Positions 36,814-43,701 of a stretch of DNA of 47,734 nucleotides are shown here, in pieces. The notes beneath the pieces are model-generated. The model saw only the letters and a program-made list of their open reading frames with translations. It was not told the origin of the DNA and searched no databases. The stretch covers positions 1-47,734 of the forward strand of contig CAZECN010000021.1 of assembly GCA_964510575.1 (NCBI GenBank), written 5' to 3'. Made by a program: the position numbers and the translations under genes. The stretch comes from CALKYB01 sp964510575. Its GTDB lineage: Bacteria; Bdellovibrionota_C; UBA2361; SZUA-149; CALKYB01. How positions within the stretch are numbered: position 1 is the stretch's first letter; each line of letters starts with the position of its first letter.

Positions 36814-38352
36814 CTATGACAACTGATCCGAAACTATTTTGTATTTAGGATCTTCCATAATATTTACATCAATGATCGCATTGGAATTTGTTAAAAGCTT
36901 CCTACAATCAGGACTTAAGTGTTTCAAATGAAGTTTTTTTCCATGCTTTTGATATCTATCAGTTAGACTGTTCAAAGCATCAATTGCGGAATGATCTACT
37001 ATTCTACTTTCCGCAAAATCTACGTAAACTTCGGAAGGATCTTCAGATGGACTGAATTTTTCATTGAACGCCGTGGTTGATCCAAAAAATAGCGGGCCAT
37101 AGATTTCGTAATGCTTGGCACCATTCGCATCTATTTTTTTTCTGGCTCGAATCATTTTTGAATTTTCCCATGCAAATGTTAGGGCTGAAAAGATAACGCC
37201 AACCAAAACCGCCAATGCTAGGTTATGGAAAAATACAGTGATCAGAGTTACGACCACTATAACTAGAGAGTCACTGAGGGGAATTTTCCCGAATACTTTT
37301 AAGCTGGCCCATTCAAAGGTTCCAATTGCTACAATAAACATAACGCCAACAAGTGCGGCCATTGGAAGTTTTTCAACTATTGGGGCACCAAAAAGTATAA
37401 AAATCAGAAGAGTAAGAGCGGCAACAATTCCAGAAATTCGATTCCTACCTCCGGAGTCTATATTTATTAAACTCTGCCCAATCATTGCACAGCCTCCCAT
37501 ACCCCCGAAGAATCCTGTCACCACATTAGCCAGACCTTGACCCACACACTCCTTATTACCTCTTCCCCGCGTCTCAGTTATTTCATCAATCAAGCTGAGA
37601 GTTAAAAGGCTCTCAATCAAACCTACACCGGCCATTACGATTGAATAAGGGAGAATGATCTTTAGTGTTTCCAAGTTCATTGGAACTGTTGGAAAGTGAA
37701 AGCTTGGTAAACTTCCCGAGATCGATGCCAAATCTCCAACCGTGGTGGTGTTAAGATCTAGCCCAATAACAATTGCAGAAACCACGAAAATTCCAACCAA
37801 GGAAGCTGGAATGGCTTTTGAAATCTTTGGAAATAACCAGATGATAGCCATTGTGAGACCAGTTAGGCCGAGCATCGTGTAAAGAGGAGCCCCTGTCATC
37901 CATGACAACTCCTGGCCACCAGACTTAACTTTGAATTGCTCAAACTGAGCCATGAAAATCACTATGGCCAGCCCGTTAACAAAACCAAACATAACTGGGC
38001 GAGGCACCAGTCGAATGAATTTCCCCATTCTCAACACCCCTGCCATGAGCTGTAACAGACCCATTAAAACTACAGCCGCCAATAGGTATTCAAAACCATG
38101 TATAGCGACTAGAGGAGCTACTACTACTGCAATTGCTCCAGTGGCTCCGGAGATCATTCCGGGCCGGCCACCGGCGATTGAAGCGATGAGTCCAATAGTA
38201 AAGGCCGCATATAACCCTGAGAGAGGAGGAACGCCGGCAATAATTGAAAAAGCTACAGCTTCCGGAATTAAGGCTAAAGCAACTGTTAAACCAGATAAAA
38301 ATTCATTTTTAAGATTAAAATCTTTTTCTCTGAACAAATTCAGGGGGGACAT
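36814..38352 (-). CDS. SulP-family anion transporter with STAS domain
   Basis: The ATG at 38352 gives 512 residues; an upstream TTG two codons earlier is unsupported. Helices span about 15-390, with the SulP signatures LSGLTVALALIPEAVAFSI, PPLSGLYAAF and SGATGAIAVVVAPL, and later TRGRGNKECVGQGLANV. A cytosolic STAS domain follows (about 415-505: VYVDFAESRIVDHSAIDAL). SulP proteins carry sulfate, bicarbonate or dicarboxylates; the substrate here is not readable from sequence, and no carbonic anhydrase or sulfate gene is nearby. The gene is convergent with selO. Confidence 0.92.
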   Translation of the reverse strand: MSPLNLFREKDFNLKNEFLSGLTVALALIPEAVAFSIIAGVPPLSGLYAAFTIGLIASIAGGRPGMISGATGAIAVVVAPLVAIHGFEYLLAAVVLMGLLQLMAGVLRMGKFIRLVPRPVMFGFVNGLAIVIFMAQFEQFKVKSGGQELSWMTGAPLYTMLGLTGLTMAIIWLFPKISKAIPASLVGIFVVSAIVIGLDLNTTTVGDLASISGSLPSFHFPTVPMNLETLKIILPYSIVMAGVGLIESLLTLSLIDEITETRGRGNKECVGQGLANVVTGFFGGMGGCAMIGQSLINIDSGGRNRISGIVAALTLLIFILFGAPIVEKLPMAALVGVMFIVAIGTFEWASLKVFGKIPLSDSLVIVVVTLITVFFHNLALAVLVGVIFSALTFAWENSKMIRARKKIDANGAKHYEIYGPLFFGSTTAFNEKFSPSEDPSEVYVDFAESRIVDHSAIDALNSLTDRYQKHGKKLHLKHLSPDCRKLLTNSNAIIDVNIMEDPKYKIVSDQLS

Positions 38353-38454
38353 CGGCAACTTCTTAGGTAATAAACTAGGTTTATGGGGGATATGAATCAG
38401 ATTAAGTGCGTGCTTCTAGCTTGAAACCAGAAGCCTGACAAATAAATTATCGAT

Positions 38455-38736
38455 TTATTTTAAGCCAGTAGTCTTATTGGAACAAAAGTGAATTAGGCCA
38501 CTCCAAATCATATCTATTAACAATATAATATAGAGGCCAATAAAGATGTTTGATTGCCTAAACCCAGGATTTTCATAAAACCAGTAGCTAAGAACCAGAA
38601 AAACTAGAAGCGGACCTTTTACTTTAGCTAAGAAATAGCCTTCCCGACGCTTGGCACCTCGATTGAAGAAGAGTCCCAAAGCTATACGGAAGATCAGCAG
38701 GTAGATTAAGTACTCAACAATTCTCAAGTTAAACAC
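38455..38736 (-). CDS. Small membrane protein, 93 residues
   Basis: A GTG start at 38736 (no good ribosome site) opens a protein with three hydrophobic segments: about 6-22 (VEYLIYLLIFRIALGLF), 43-54 (LLVFLVLSYWFY) and 65-82 (FIGLYIILLIDMIWSGL). Charged loops, FFNRGAKRREGY among them, separate the first two. No family is recognised. It sits 100 bp upstream of the SulP start on the same strand and could be co-transcribed with it. Confidence 0.5.
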   Translation of the reverse strand: MFNLRIVEYLIYLLIFRIALGLFFNRGAKRREGYFLAKVKGPLLVFLVLSYWFYENPGFRQSNIFIGLYIILLIDMIWSGLIHFCSNKTTGLK

Positions 38737-39198
38737 CTAGAGACGACTCCTAGACCAAAGTTCTTCAATATTGTGCTGTTTTTCTTTAAACAAAGAAACG
38801 GGGCTCAGCTATAAAAGCTGGCTCCAATAAGGATCTATTATCCGTAAAAGTACTCAAATAGAAGAAAGGTTGTCAACGCAAACAGCACCAAAAACCGACA
38901 GGAGTGGAAGGATGCCTATGCTGAGAAATCTACTGAAGGTGGAAAGACCTGAAGCAACTTGGCTCAAAATTATCATGAGAGAGATCTTCCAGCATAGCCC
39001 ACAATAAACGACCCTCTACTACCCTTTACATAATTTAATCAAAACCAATTTTTCCATTTCTTACTTGAAATTCTACTCGATCATGCTTTAATCAAATGAC
39101 AGTTGCACACCTAGCTCTGAGGAGTTCTAGATCCCCAGTGTTTTAGGATTTGTTTCCCTTTGTAAGTTTATTCTCTGCAAGAGTTTGTTGGATTTGGT
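38737..39198. other. Intergenic with possible tiny ORF
   Basis: 462 bp with no gene of normal size. A 31-codon frame (38912-39007, plus strand) begins MPMLRNLLKVERPEATWLKI after AGGAGTGGAAGG, a very good ribosome site. It is too short to judge without homologues. The right end holds a copy of the short repeat (39111-39130). Confidence 0.3.
39111..39130 (+). repeat. Short dispersed repeat, copy A
   Basis: CTAGCTCTGAGGAGTTCTAG, the longest copy and a near-palindromic ended form (CTAG at both ends). Five further copies follow in the next 4.4 kb. Confidence 0.6.
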
Positions 39199-40140
39199 TT
39201 GAGTAAGAACAATCAGAATGGTTGGACCGGTGGGCAGTATAGCCTTTTCAGAATCTTACTGGGCTCTTTTATTTTATACTCTAATTTTTGGATATCAGGA
39301 TTTTCGTTCAGCTGGATACAAACGATTCTAGCATTGATGATTGTTGTTGGCGCCCTTGATCGCTTTGCTGCAGCATGGCTTCTCATCTACCAGGCCTTTG
39401 GTATCTTAGTAGGATTACCCTGGATTTTTAGTTCTTGCCTGTTATTTCTTCATATATGCGCTACCCCACTACCTTTCGGCAGTATGGGAGCTAGCTGGGA
39501 TGGCCTCGTTGCAAAACAAATTAACTGGAAGCAGCGAAACTGGATCAGCTCAGGAGCTTTGACTTTACTGGTAGTGGTTCTATTTGTAGCAATAGGGCAG
39601 AAACTCTTTTTCCAAGATATTATTTCCAAAAGTATTGAGTTTCAGTACTGGAATGCTCTTTTCTGGCCATCAACATGGCTTTGGACAGGGCTAACGTTGA
39701 TGCTTGTCTTTGATCCAGCCAGGATTAAGTGTGAGGCAACAGCCCAGATTGTTTTCTACGATGGTAAATGTGGCCTTTGTCATAGATGGACAAAGTTATT
39801 ATCCCTTGAGCAACCAGATGGAGCGACTAAATTCGCTCCATTGCAGTCTGAAGTGGTTAAAGGTTATTTCTCCGAGGAGGAATTAGGCTCCCTTCCAGAC
39901 ACAATGGTGGTTATCGATGGTGAAGAGAATAAACTTCTTAGGTCCGACGGGCCAATTTATCTCCTCAAACAGTTAGGAGGTTATTGGAAGATCCTTGGAA
40001 TATTTGCCGGTTTTTTTCCAGCCGTCGCTCGGAATTATGTTTATGACCTGGTTGCAGGCGTCAGGCACCGGTTCTTTAAAACACCTAAGGGCATGTGCCC
40101 AATATTGCCAGAACAAATTCGTCATCGCTTTATAGCTTAG
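39199..40140 (+). CDS. Membrane domain fused to DCC1-type thiol-oxidoreductase-like domain
   Basis: TTG start at 39199 (uncertain; weak ribosome site). Residues 15-175 hold about six hydrophobic segments of DoxX/HTTM type, with SMGASWDG and QKLFF turns. Residues 182-305 are a DUF393/DCC1 domain: VFYDGKCGLCHRWTKLL with Cys191 and Cys194 in the DxxCxxC motif, then ATKFAPLQSE, DTMVVIDGE, RSDGPIYLLKQLGG and a terminal FKTPKGMCPILP. Such fusions are known and are suggested to act in thiol redox at the membrane, without direct proof. The protein's relation to the HTTM-like protein at 17000-18352 is at the level of family only. Confidence 0.8.
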   Translation: MSKNNQNGWTGGQYSLFRILLGSFILYSNFWISGFSFSWIQTILALMIVVGALDRFAAAWLLIYQAFGILVGLPWIFSSCLLFLHICATPLPFGSMGASWDGLVAKQINWKQRNWISSGALTLLVVVLFVAIGQKLFFQDIISKSIEFQYWNALFWPSTWLWTGLTLMLVFDPARIKCEATAQIVFYDGKCGLCHRWTKLLSLEQPDGATKFAPLQSEVVKGYFSEEELGSLPDTMVVIDGEENKLLRSDGPIYLLKQLGGYWKILGIFAGFFPAVARNYVYDLVAGVRHRFFKTPKGMCPILPEQIRHRFIA

Positions 40141-40230
40141 TCCAATGCCTTTCCGATTTACGAGCCTGTTTATGGCTAGTAAATTTCCTTTAGTAGGCAG
40201 TTGGGGGCTACAAGATCTTTTTTTCATGCT

Positions 40231-40247
40231 GCTCTGAGGATTGCTAG
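40231..40247 (+). repeat. Short dispersed repeat, copy F (degenerate)
   Basis: GCTCTGAGGATTGCTAG, between the convergent membrane-DCC1 and DUF2145 genes. It matches the repeat at 14 of 16-17 positions with one insertion. Confidence 0.4.
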
Positions 40248-40256
40248 GTTAAAATT

Positions 40257-41069
40257 TCACCCTCGGGTCTTTTCAATCAAAGAAAAGACGTAACTTTCCT
40301 CGAGCCGATCTATTTTTTTTAGTAGCTGAGTCAATGTGCTGAATGTTGTAGTCAATATTTTCTTACCTTGATCTTTTAAAATCAGTCGTTCATCAACTTT
40401 TGGGCCGTAGTAACGACGAACCATCGAAACCTTTAACTCCGTTGGCTCGAGCTTTCTTTTCAAAGTTTTAAGCAATTTTTCCCGGTCTGTCATTTTCCAG
40501 ACAGCCGCTGCGATTGCGTAAAGCATAAACTCGTTGCAATTCTGCCAGCGTAAATCAAAAGGGTTAGAAATTAACGAATAATCAGGTTGGTGCATAGCGC
40601 TATATTCAGAGGTCTCCAGAAAATCATGTAAAAGATTTTGAGTTTCCACATTAGGTATTAGAATCCCAGCGTCGCGCTCTTTTAAGAGACGCAGAAAATC
40701 GGCAGGTTTATCAATGACCAGAGACGAGCGTAAGCGATTTGTATTGCCATGGTAGAGATTATAAACATCATAATTACCCCTCTCATTACGCCGAAAAAAG
40801 GCACTATGGGTGAACATCACTCCTATGGGGAGCTGTTCTCGAGCCTGACCAGCTCGAGATACAATTGCGAGCTTGACGTCTTTCCTTTTCAACTCGATTA
40901 GAAGTTGTTGTCCATAATGTTCCAGTGTTTGGCGATCAAACAAGGCATTGCCAGAATCGGTAGAAGCGTGGAAGCCGTGATAGATTGTACGCAGGTGCCA
41001 GCCATAACCAAATATGGCGCAAATCAAGACCAACAGACCGGTGATTAACAATTTGGTAGTTATTTTCAT
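40257..41069 (-). CDS. DUF2145 family exported protein
   Basis: A 270-residue protein with one N-terminal hydrophobic segment (ITGLLVLICAIFGYGW), an uncleaved anchor or signal. The family pattern is clear: KLAIVSRAGQAREQLP, FTHSAFFRRNERGNYDVYNLYHG, LRSSLVIDKPADFLRLL and RWQNCNEFMLYAIAAAVW. DUF2145 members are periplasmic with a papain/NlpC-like Cys-His set proposed (here Cys in QNCNE and His in THSAF). No function is known. The ATG at 41069 has AAGAGG upstream. Confidence 0.78.
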   Translation of the reverse strand: MKITTKLLITGLLVLICAIFGYGWHLRTIYHGFHASTDSGNALFDRQTLEHYGQQLLIELKRKDVKLAIVSRAGQAREQLPIGVMFTHSAFFRRNERGNYDVYNLYHGNTNRLRSSLVIDKPADFLRLLKERDAGILIPNVETQNLLHDFLETSEYSAMHQPDYSLISNPFDLRWQNCNEFMLYAIAAAVWKMTDREKLLKTLKRKLEPTELKVSMVRRYYGPKVDERLILKDQGKKILTTTFSTLTQLLKKIDRLEESYVFSLIEKTRG

Positions 41070-41096
41070 TCCGACAAATTACCTCTTCAAAAAAAA

Positions 41097-41182
41097 CGCC
41101 TCAGAGCTAGGTAGTTTACTTTAATAGGGTAAAAATATGAAATGATATAGCTCCTAGAACTCTCCTAGAACTCCTCAGAGCC
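41097..41182 (-). repeat. Short dispersed repeats, copies B and C, with an 11-bp tandem repeat
   Basis: Copy B (41097-41111) and copy C (41165-41182) of the AGCTCTGAGGAGTTCTAG repeat, both on the minus strand, in the leader of the DUF2145 gene. Next to C, CTCCTAGAACT is repeated twice in tandem (41151-41172). Confidence 0.55.
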
Positions 41183-41266
41183 CGGGGTGGAAAGGCAATC
41201 GAGGGCTACAGGATAAAAAGCCAATATACTGGCCTGGAATAAAAAATTGGTGGCCCGCAAAATTTG

Positions 41267-41308
41267 TAAAGTAAAAAAAGTAAGGTAACCGTCAAAATGA
41301 CAGTTACC
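41267..41308 (-). terminator. Terminator of the AstE-like gene
   Basis: On the minus strand, GGTAACTGTC and GACGGTTACC form a 10-bp stem with one mismatch around ATTTT, followed by a T-run (plus-strand A-run 41267-41283). Confidence 0.85.
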
Positions 41309-41336
41309 TACTTCCCAGTGAAATAACCTCTATGAG

Positions 41337-42410
41337 TTATTGTTTCTCAACAAATACCACGGTTCGGTCTCCGATTACGACATCAGGGTTTGCGAAAAGT
41401 GGTCTCTGCTCTTTAGCCAAACGATACTCCTTCTCACCATCTTTTGCGATGAGACCAGCCGGCAAAACGCTGAAATCGGCTGGTGCCTCATCCATTCGCT
41501 CACCGTTGGGGAGACAAAAGTGAAAGTCAGGCGTTTCCTTCGTAATCGCCCTAACCTTTTTCCAAACGTCAAAATCCGTTTGGCTGACTACTGGGCTGCC
41601 CGAGATTAAGTCAACCAGAAGCTCAAAGAGTTTCGGCGTCTTAGTCCTTTCGTCAATGCGTCCAATCTGACCCATTTCAAATGTCACCGAGTTAGCAGAT
41701 AACTCACGTGCCATGAATCCGGCCCAAGTGCTGTGCACAAGGTCCGTCTCATTCAACACGACACCGTTTAGGACCGAACCAAAGGTCGCTATCCAGTCTA
41801 TGGTCTCTTGAAGATTTTCTGAACGCGATGGATAAAGCATTCCATAGGTGTAGTCATCAGCTTCTACGCCGATACTCGGTACATGAAAGCTTTGATGAAT
41901 ATCAATTCCCGATTCAATCTGTCCGCTGAATTGGCTAAGGCACTCCATCATTTGTTCGGCTCTACTCTCCGAAACGGAATAAGGCTTTACAAACTGATCT
42001 CCTCCGAAAGCGCGGTTCATATTGGACGTCGCTTTTTCCTGCGGTCCAACTGCACGCACTCCTAGCCCATTCTTAGCGGCCATTGCTTCTAAGCTTCCGA
42101 GAACCAGGAGAACGGGTCGGTTGACTTTAATCAGATCAGAAACGAATCCCTTGAAGAGTGCATCCACAATGGCCTGACCGGCCTTTTCATTCCCGTGAAC
42201 TCCACCGGAAACTAGGATAAACTCTTCAGTTGAGCTGTTCGGCATCACTTCGACAATCCCGTGCTGAAGAAATCTCATACTCTTGATAGATGGATTATGG
42301 AACTCAATGTTCCTTGGAAAGCTAAGCGTCCGATCTTTTTCGGCAATAGCCAGCGTCGACAGGTTATCAGCATAGCCGAGATGCCAACTGAACTTGTTAA
42401 CTGAAGTCAT
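41337..42410 (-). CDS. Succinylglutamate desuccinylase/aspartoacylase family protein (AstE-like)
   Basis: The ATG at 42410 has AGGA 7 bases upstream; the frame extends to 42452 unsupported. The 357 residues form a zinc carboxypeptidase-like deacylase. Zinc ligands are His72 and Glu75 in GGVHGNEKAG, and His172 in DIHQSFHVPS. Arg133 is in NMNRAFGG. The catalytic Glu245 is in VTFEMGQIG. Length fits AstE, the last enzyme of arginine succinyltransferase catabolism (N-succinylglutamate to glutamate plus succinate). No other ast gene is near, so a different acyl-amino-acid substrate is possible. A terminator follows. Confidence 0.85.
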   Translation of the reverse strand: MTSVNKFSWHLGYADNLSTLAIAEKDRTLSFPRNIEFHNPSIKSMRFLQHGIVEVMPNSSTEEFILVSGGVHGNEKAGQAIVDALFKGFVSDLIKVNRPVLLVLGSLEAMAAKNGLGVRAVGPQEKATSNMNRAFGGDQFVKPYSVSESRAEQMMECLSQFSGQIESGIDIHQSFHVPSIGVEADDYTYGMLYPSRSENLQETIDWIATFGSVLNGVVLNETDLVHSTWAGFMARELSANSVTFEMGQIGRIDERTKTPKLFELLVDLISGSPVVSQTDFDVWKKVRAITKETPDFHFCLPNGERMDEAPADFSVLPAGLIAKDGEKEYRLAKEQRPLFANPDVVIGDRTVVFVEKQ

Positions 42411-42687
42411 TTTCTTGTCCTGTGGGGGTCTCTTTCGGCCATTGAAAAGCACTTAATCGACGCCCTATCTAAATGAAAGGTACCCGTTCAAGCTGTAAAG
42501 CGACGGGCGGTATTGGCTAGCAAACCATAAAAACCTTACTGCGGGTGCCACCCCAGCCAAAAACATGCTGGGTTAGCACCTAAAAAATCAATTTCTACCA
42601 ATGCTAAAAGTAAGAGAACGTTTCGTCGAAAAGTTGTTCTGAGTTCTATTCTAACTCAACTAGGGTTGCTGATAAAGCATAGAGCCC

Positions 42688-42705
42688 CAGCACTGAGGAG
42701 TTCTA
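42688..42705 (+). repeat. Short dispersed repeat, copy D
   Basis: CAGCACTGAGGAGTTCTA, one mismatch from the consensus. Confidence 0.55.
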
Positions 42706-42990
42706 TTTAAAGTTAATAAAAACCATTCCTCCCCTATTCCTAATTTTAACTATTTTAAAGTGCACTAAGCGTTTAATTCGCTTTAGAATAATTACCGTTA
42801 CCATCGTTGATGGTGAATTTACAAAGCAGTAGAGGGGGGCTAGTGATCTGCGAGAACAATATTAGCCAAGCGTTTTAAAGAGCTGGTTTTCCTATTTCAA
42901 ATCAACCCTAAGTTTTCAGATTTACCCTTAGCATGCTATAAAAATTCAGGGAGTAATAAGAAAAGGTTTTGATTTGGGTAAATCACCCTG

Positions 42991-43029
42991 GTGTGAATTG
43001 GCGGTGCTGAAAGTAGCGCCCATTCACAC
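42991..43029 (+). promoter_or_regulatory. Leader hairpin upstream of the 43045 gene
   Basis: GTGTGAAT (42991-42998) and ATTCACAC (43022-43029), extended past one mismatch by GGCG/CGCC (43000-43003 with 43017-43020). The stem is 12 paired bases and ends 15 bp before the start codon, so it would sit beside the AAGG ribosome site and could control translation. Confidence 0.5.
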
Positions 43030-43044
43030 CTAAGGTATACCCGT

Positions 43045-43392
43045 ATGTTTGATTCTCCTAAGTTGTTTAATGCTCTGATTTTAGTGACATGGGCCCTGAT
43101 TTTTTTAACAATATTGTCAGTTTTGGGATTTGCCCCAAGCTTCCTGAAGAACGCCGAACATGTTTCTATCCTGGCTTTCTTGTCATCTCTAAGCTTGATT
43201 TTTTACGAAGTAAGAAAAATGGGCTCTATGACTGATCAAGTTGCAGTCATGCTTAATGGTCACATGGAACCTGGCGCAATCCTTCCAATTTTGAAAGATT
43301 ACCGGGAAGGCTACAACGAGAGAAAATGGCGGATGATAATAGCAGTTGCTGCAGCCTTTATATTATGCGTAATCGCTGCGACTATCGATTGA
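43045..43392 (+). CDS. Small membrane protein, 115 residues
   Basis: ATG at 43045 with AAGG about 9 bases upstream. Three hydrophobic segments: about 8-30 (LFNALILVTWALIFLTILSV region), 41-55 and 95-113 (MIIAVAAAFILCVIAA). Between the second and third is a soluble loop (RKMGSMTDQVAVMLNGHMEP, LPILKDYREGYNERKW). No family is recognised. It stands alone, with the 42991-43029 hairpin directly upstream as likely control. Confidence 0.6.
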   Translation: MFDSPKLFNALILVTWALIFLTILSVLGFAPSFLKNAEHVSILAFLSSLSLIFYEVRKMGSMTDQVAVMLNGHMEPGAILPILKDYREGYNERKWRMIIAVAAAFILCVIAATID

Positions 43393-43701
43393 GTGACAAT
43401 TAAACGGGTTTCAAACTTTGGTTTGTATAATGAGTTCTCTTAATACTCCCCCTACTTTCTTCTCAACGCAATAGTTAAGGACCCAGCTCTGAGGAGTTTA
43501 TGAGTCGAGGGCGAGGATTCTATTATCACAACCTCTTTAAAACTCTACTAAAACTGCTTTGAGAACTTTTCTCAGCTACAAAAATTGGTAACCGTGCTTA
43601 CAAAATAGATACATTTCAATTGGCATTGAAGTTGCATCTTCACGAAGGTTTCATCTACCTTCATAATGGTTTTATTCAGAAATGCTTCAGGGGTTTTCAG
43701 C
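43393..43701. other. Intergenic leader of the GH26-like gene
   Basis: 309 bp. It includes repeat copy E (43484-43500), whose GAGGAG stands directly before an ATG (43500) that opens a 20-codon frame (MSRGRGFYYHN...). That frame is probably not a gene, but the match of repeat and start is noted. The last 30 bp before 43702 resemble the leader of the GH16 gene. Confidence 0.4.
43484..43500 (+). repeat. Short dispersed repeat, copy E
   Basis: CAGCTCTGAGGAGTTTA, matches the consensus over its first 15 bases. Confidence 0.55.

Larger units (their letters stand above)
42411..43044. other. Intergenic, hairpin-rich, no gene seen
   Basis: 634 bp, divergent promoters expected. It holds a two-part hairpin at 42544-42580 (GGTGC and GCACC outside, CCCAGC and GCTGGG inside, 9-base loop). 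It also holds the repeat copy D (42688-42705), a 6-bp inverted repeat ACCATC/GATGGT (42800-42814) and the strong hairpin at 42991-43029. I find no frame over 40 codons with a ribosome site. Confidence 0.5.

Noticed and set aside
39111..43500. Integron cassette array (attC sites) as the explanation of the short repeat
   Set aside because: No GTTRRRY/RYYYAAC core pair or long attC fold is seen around the copies, the genes point both ways, and no integrase is in the window.
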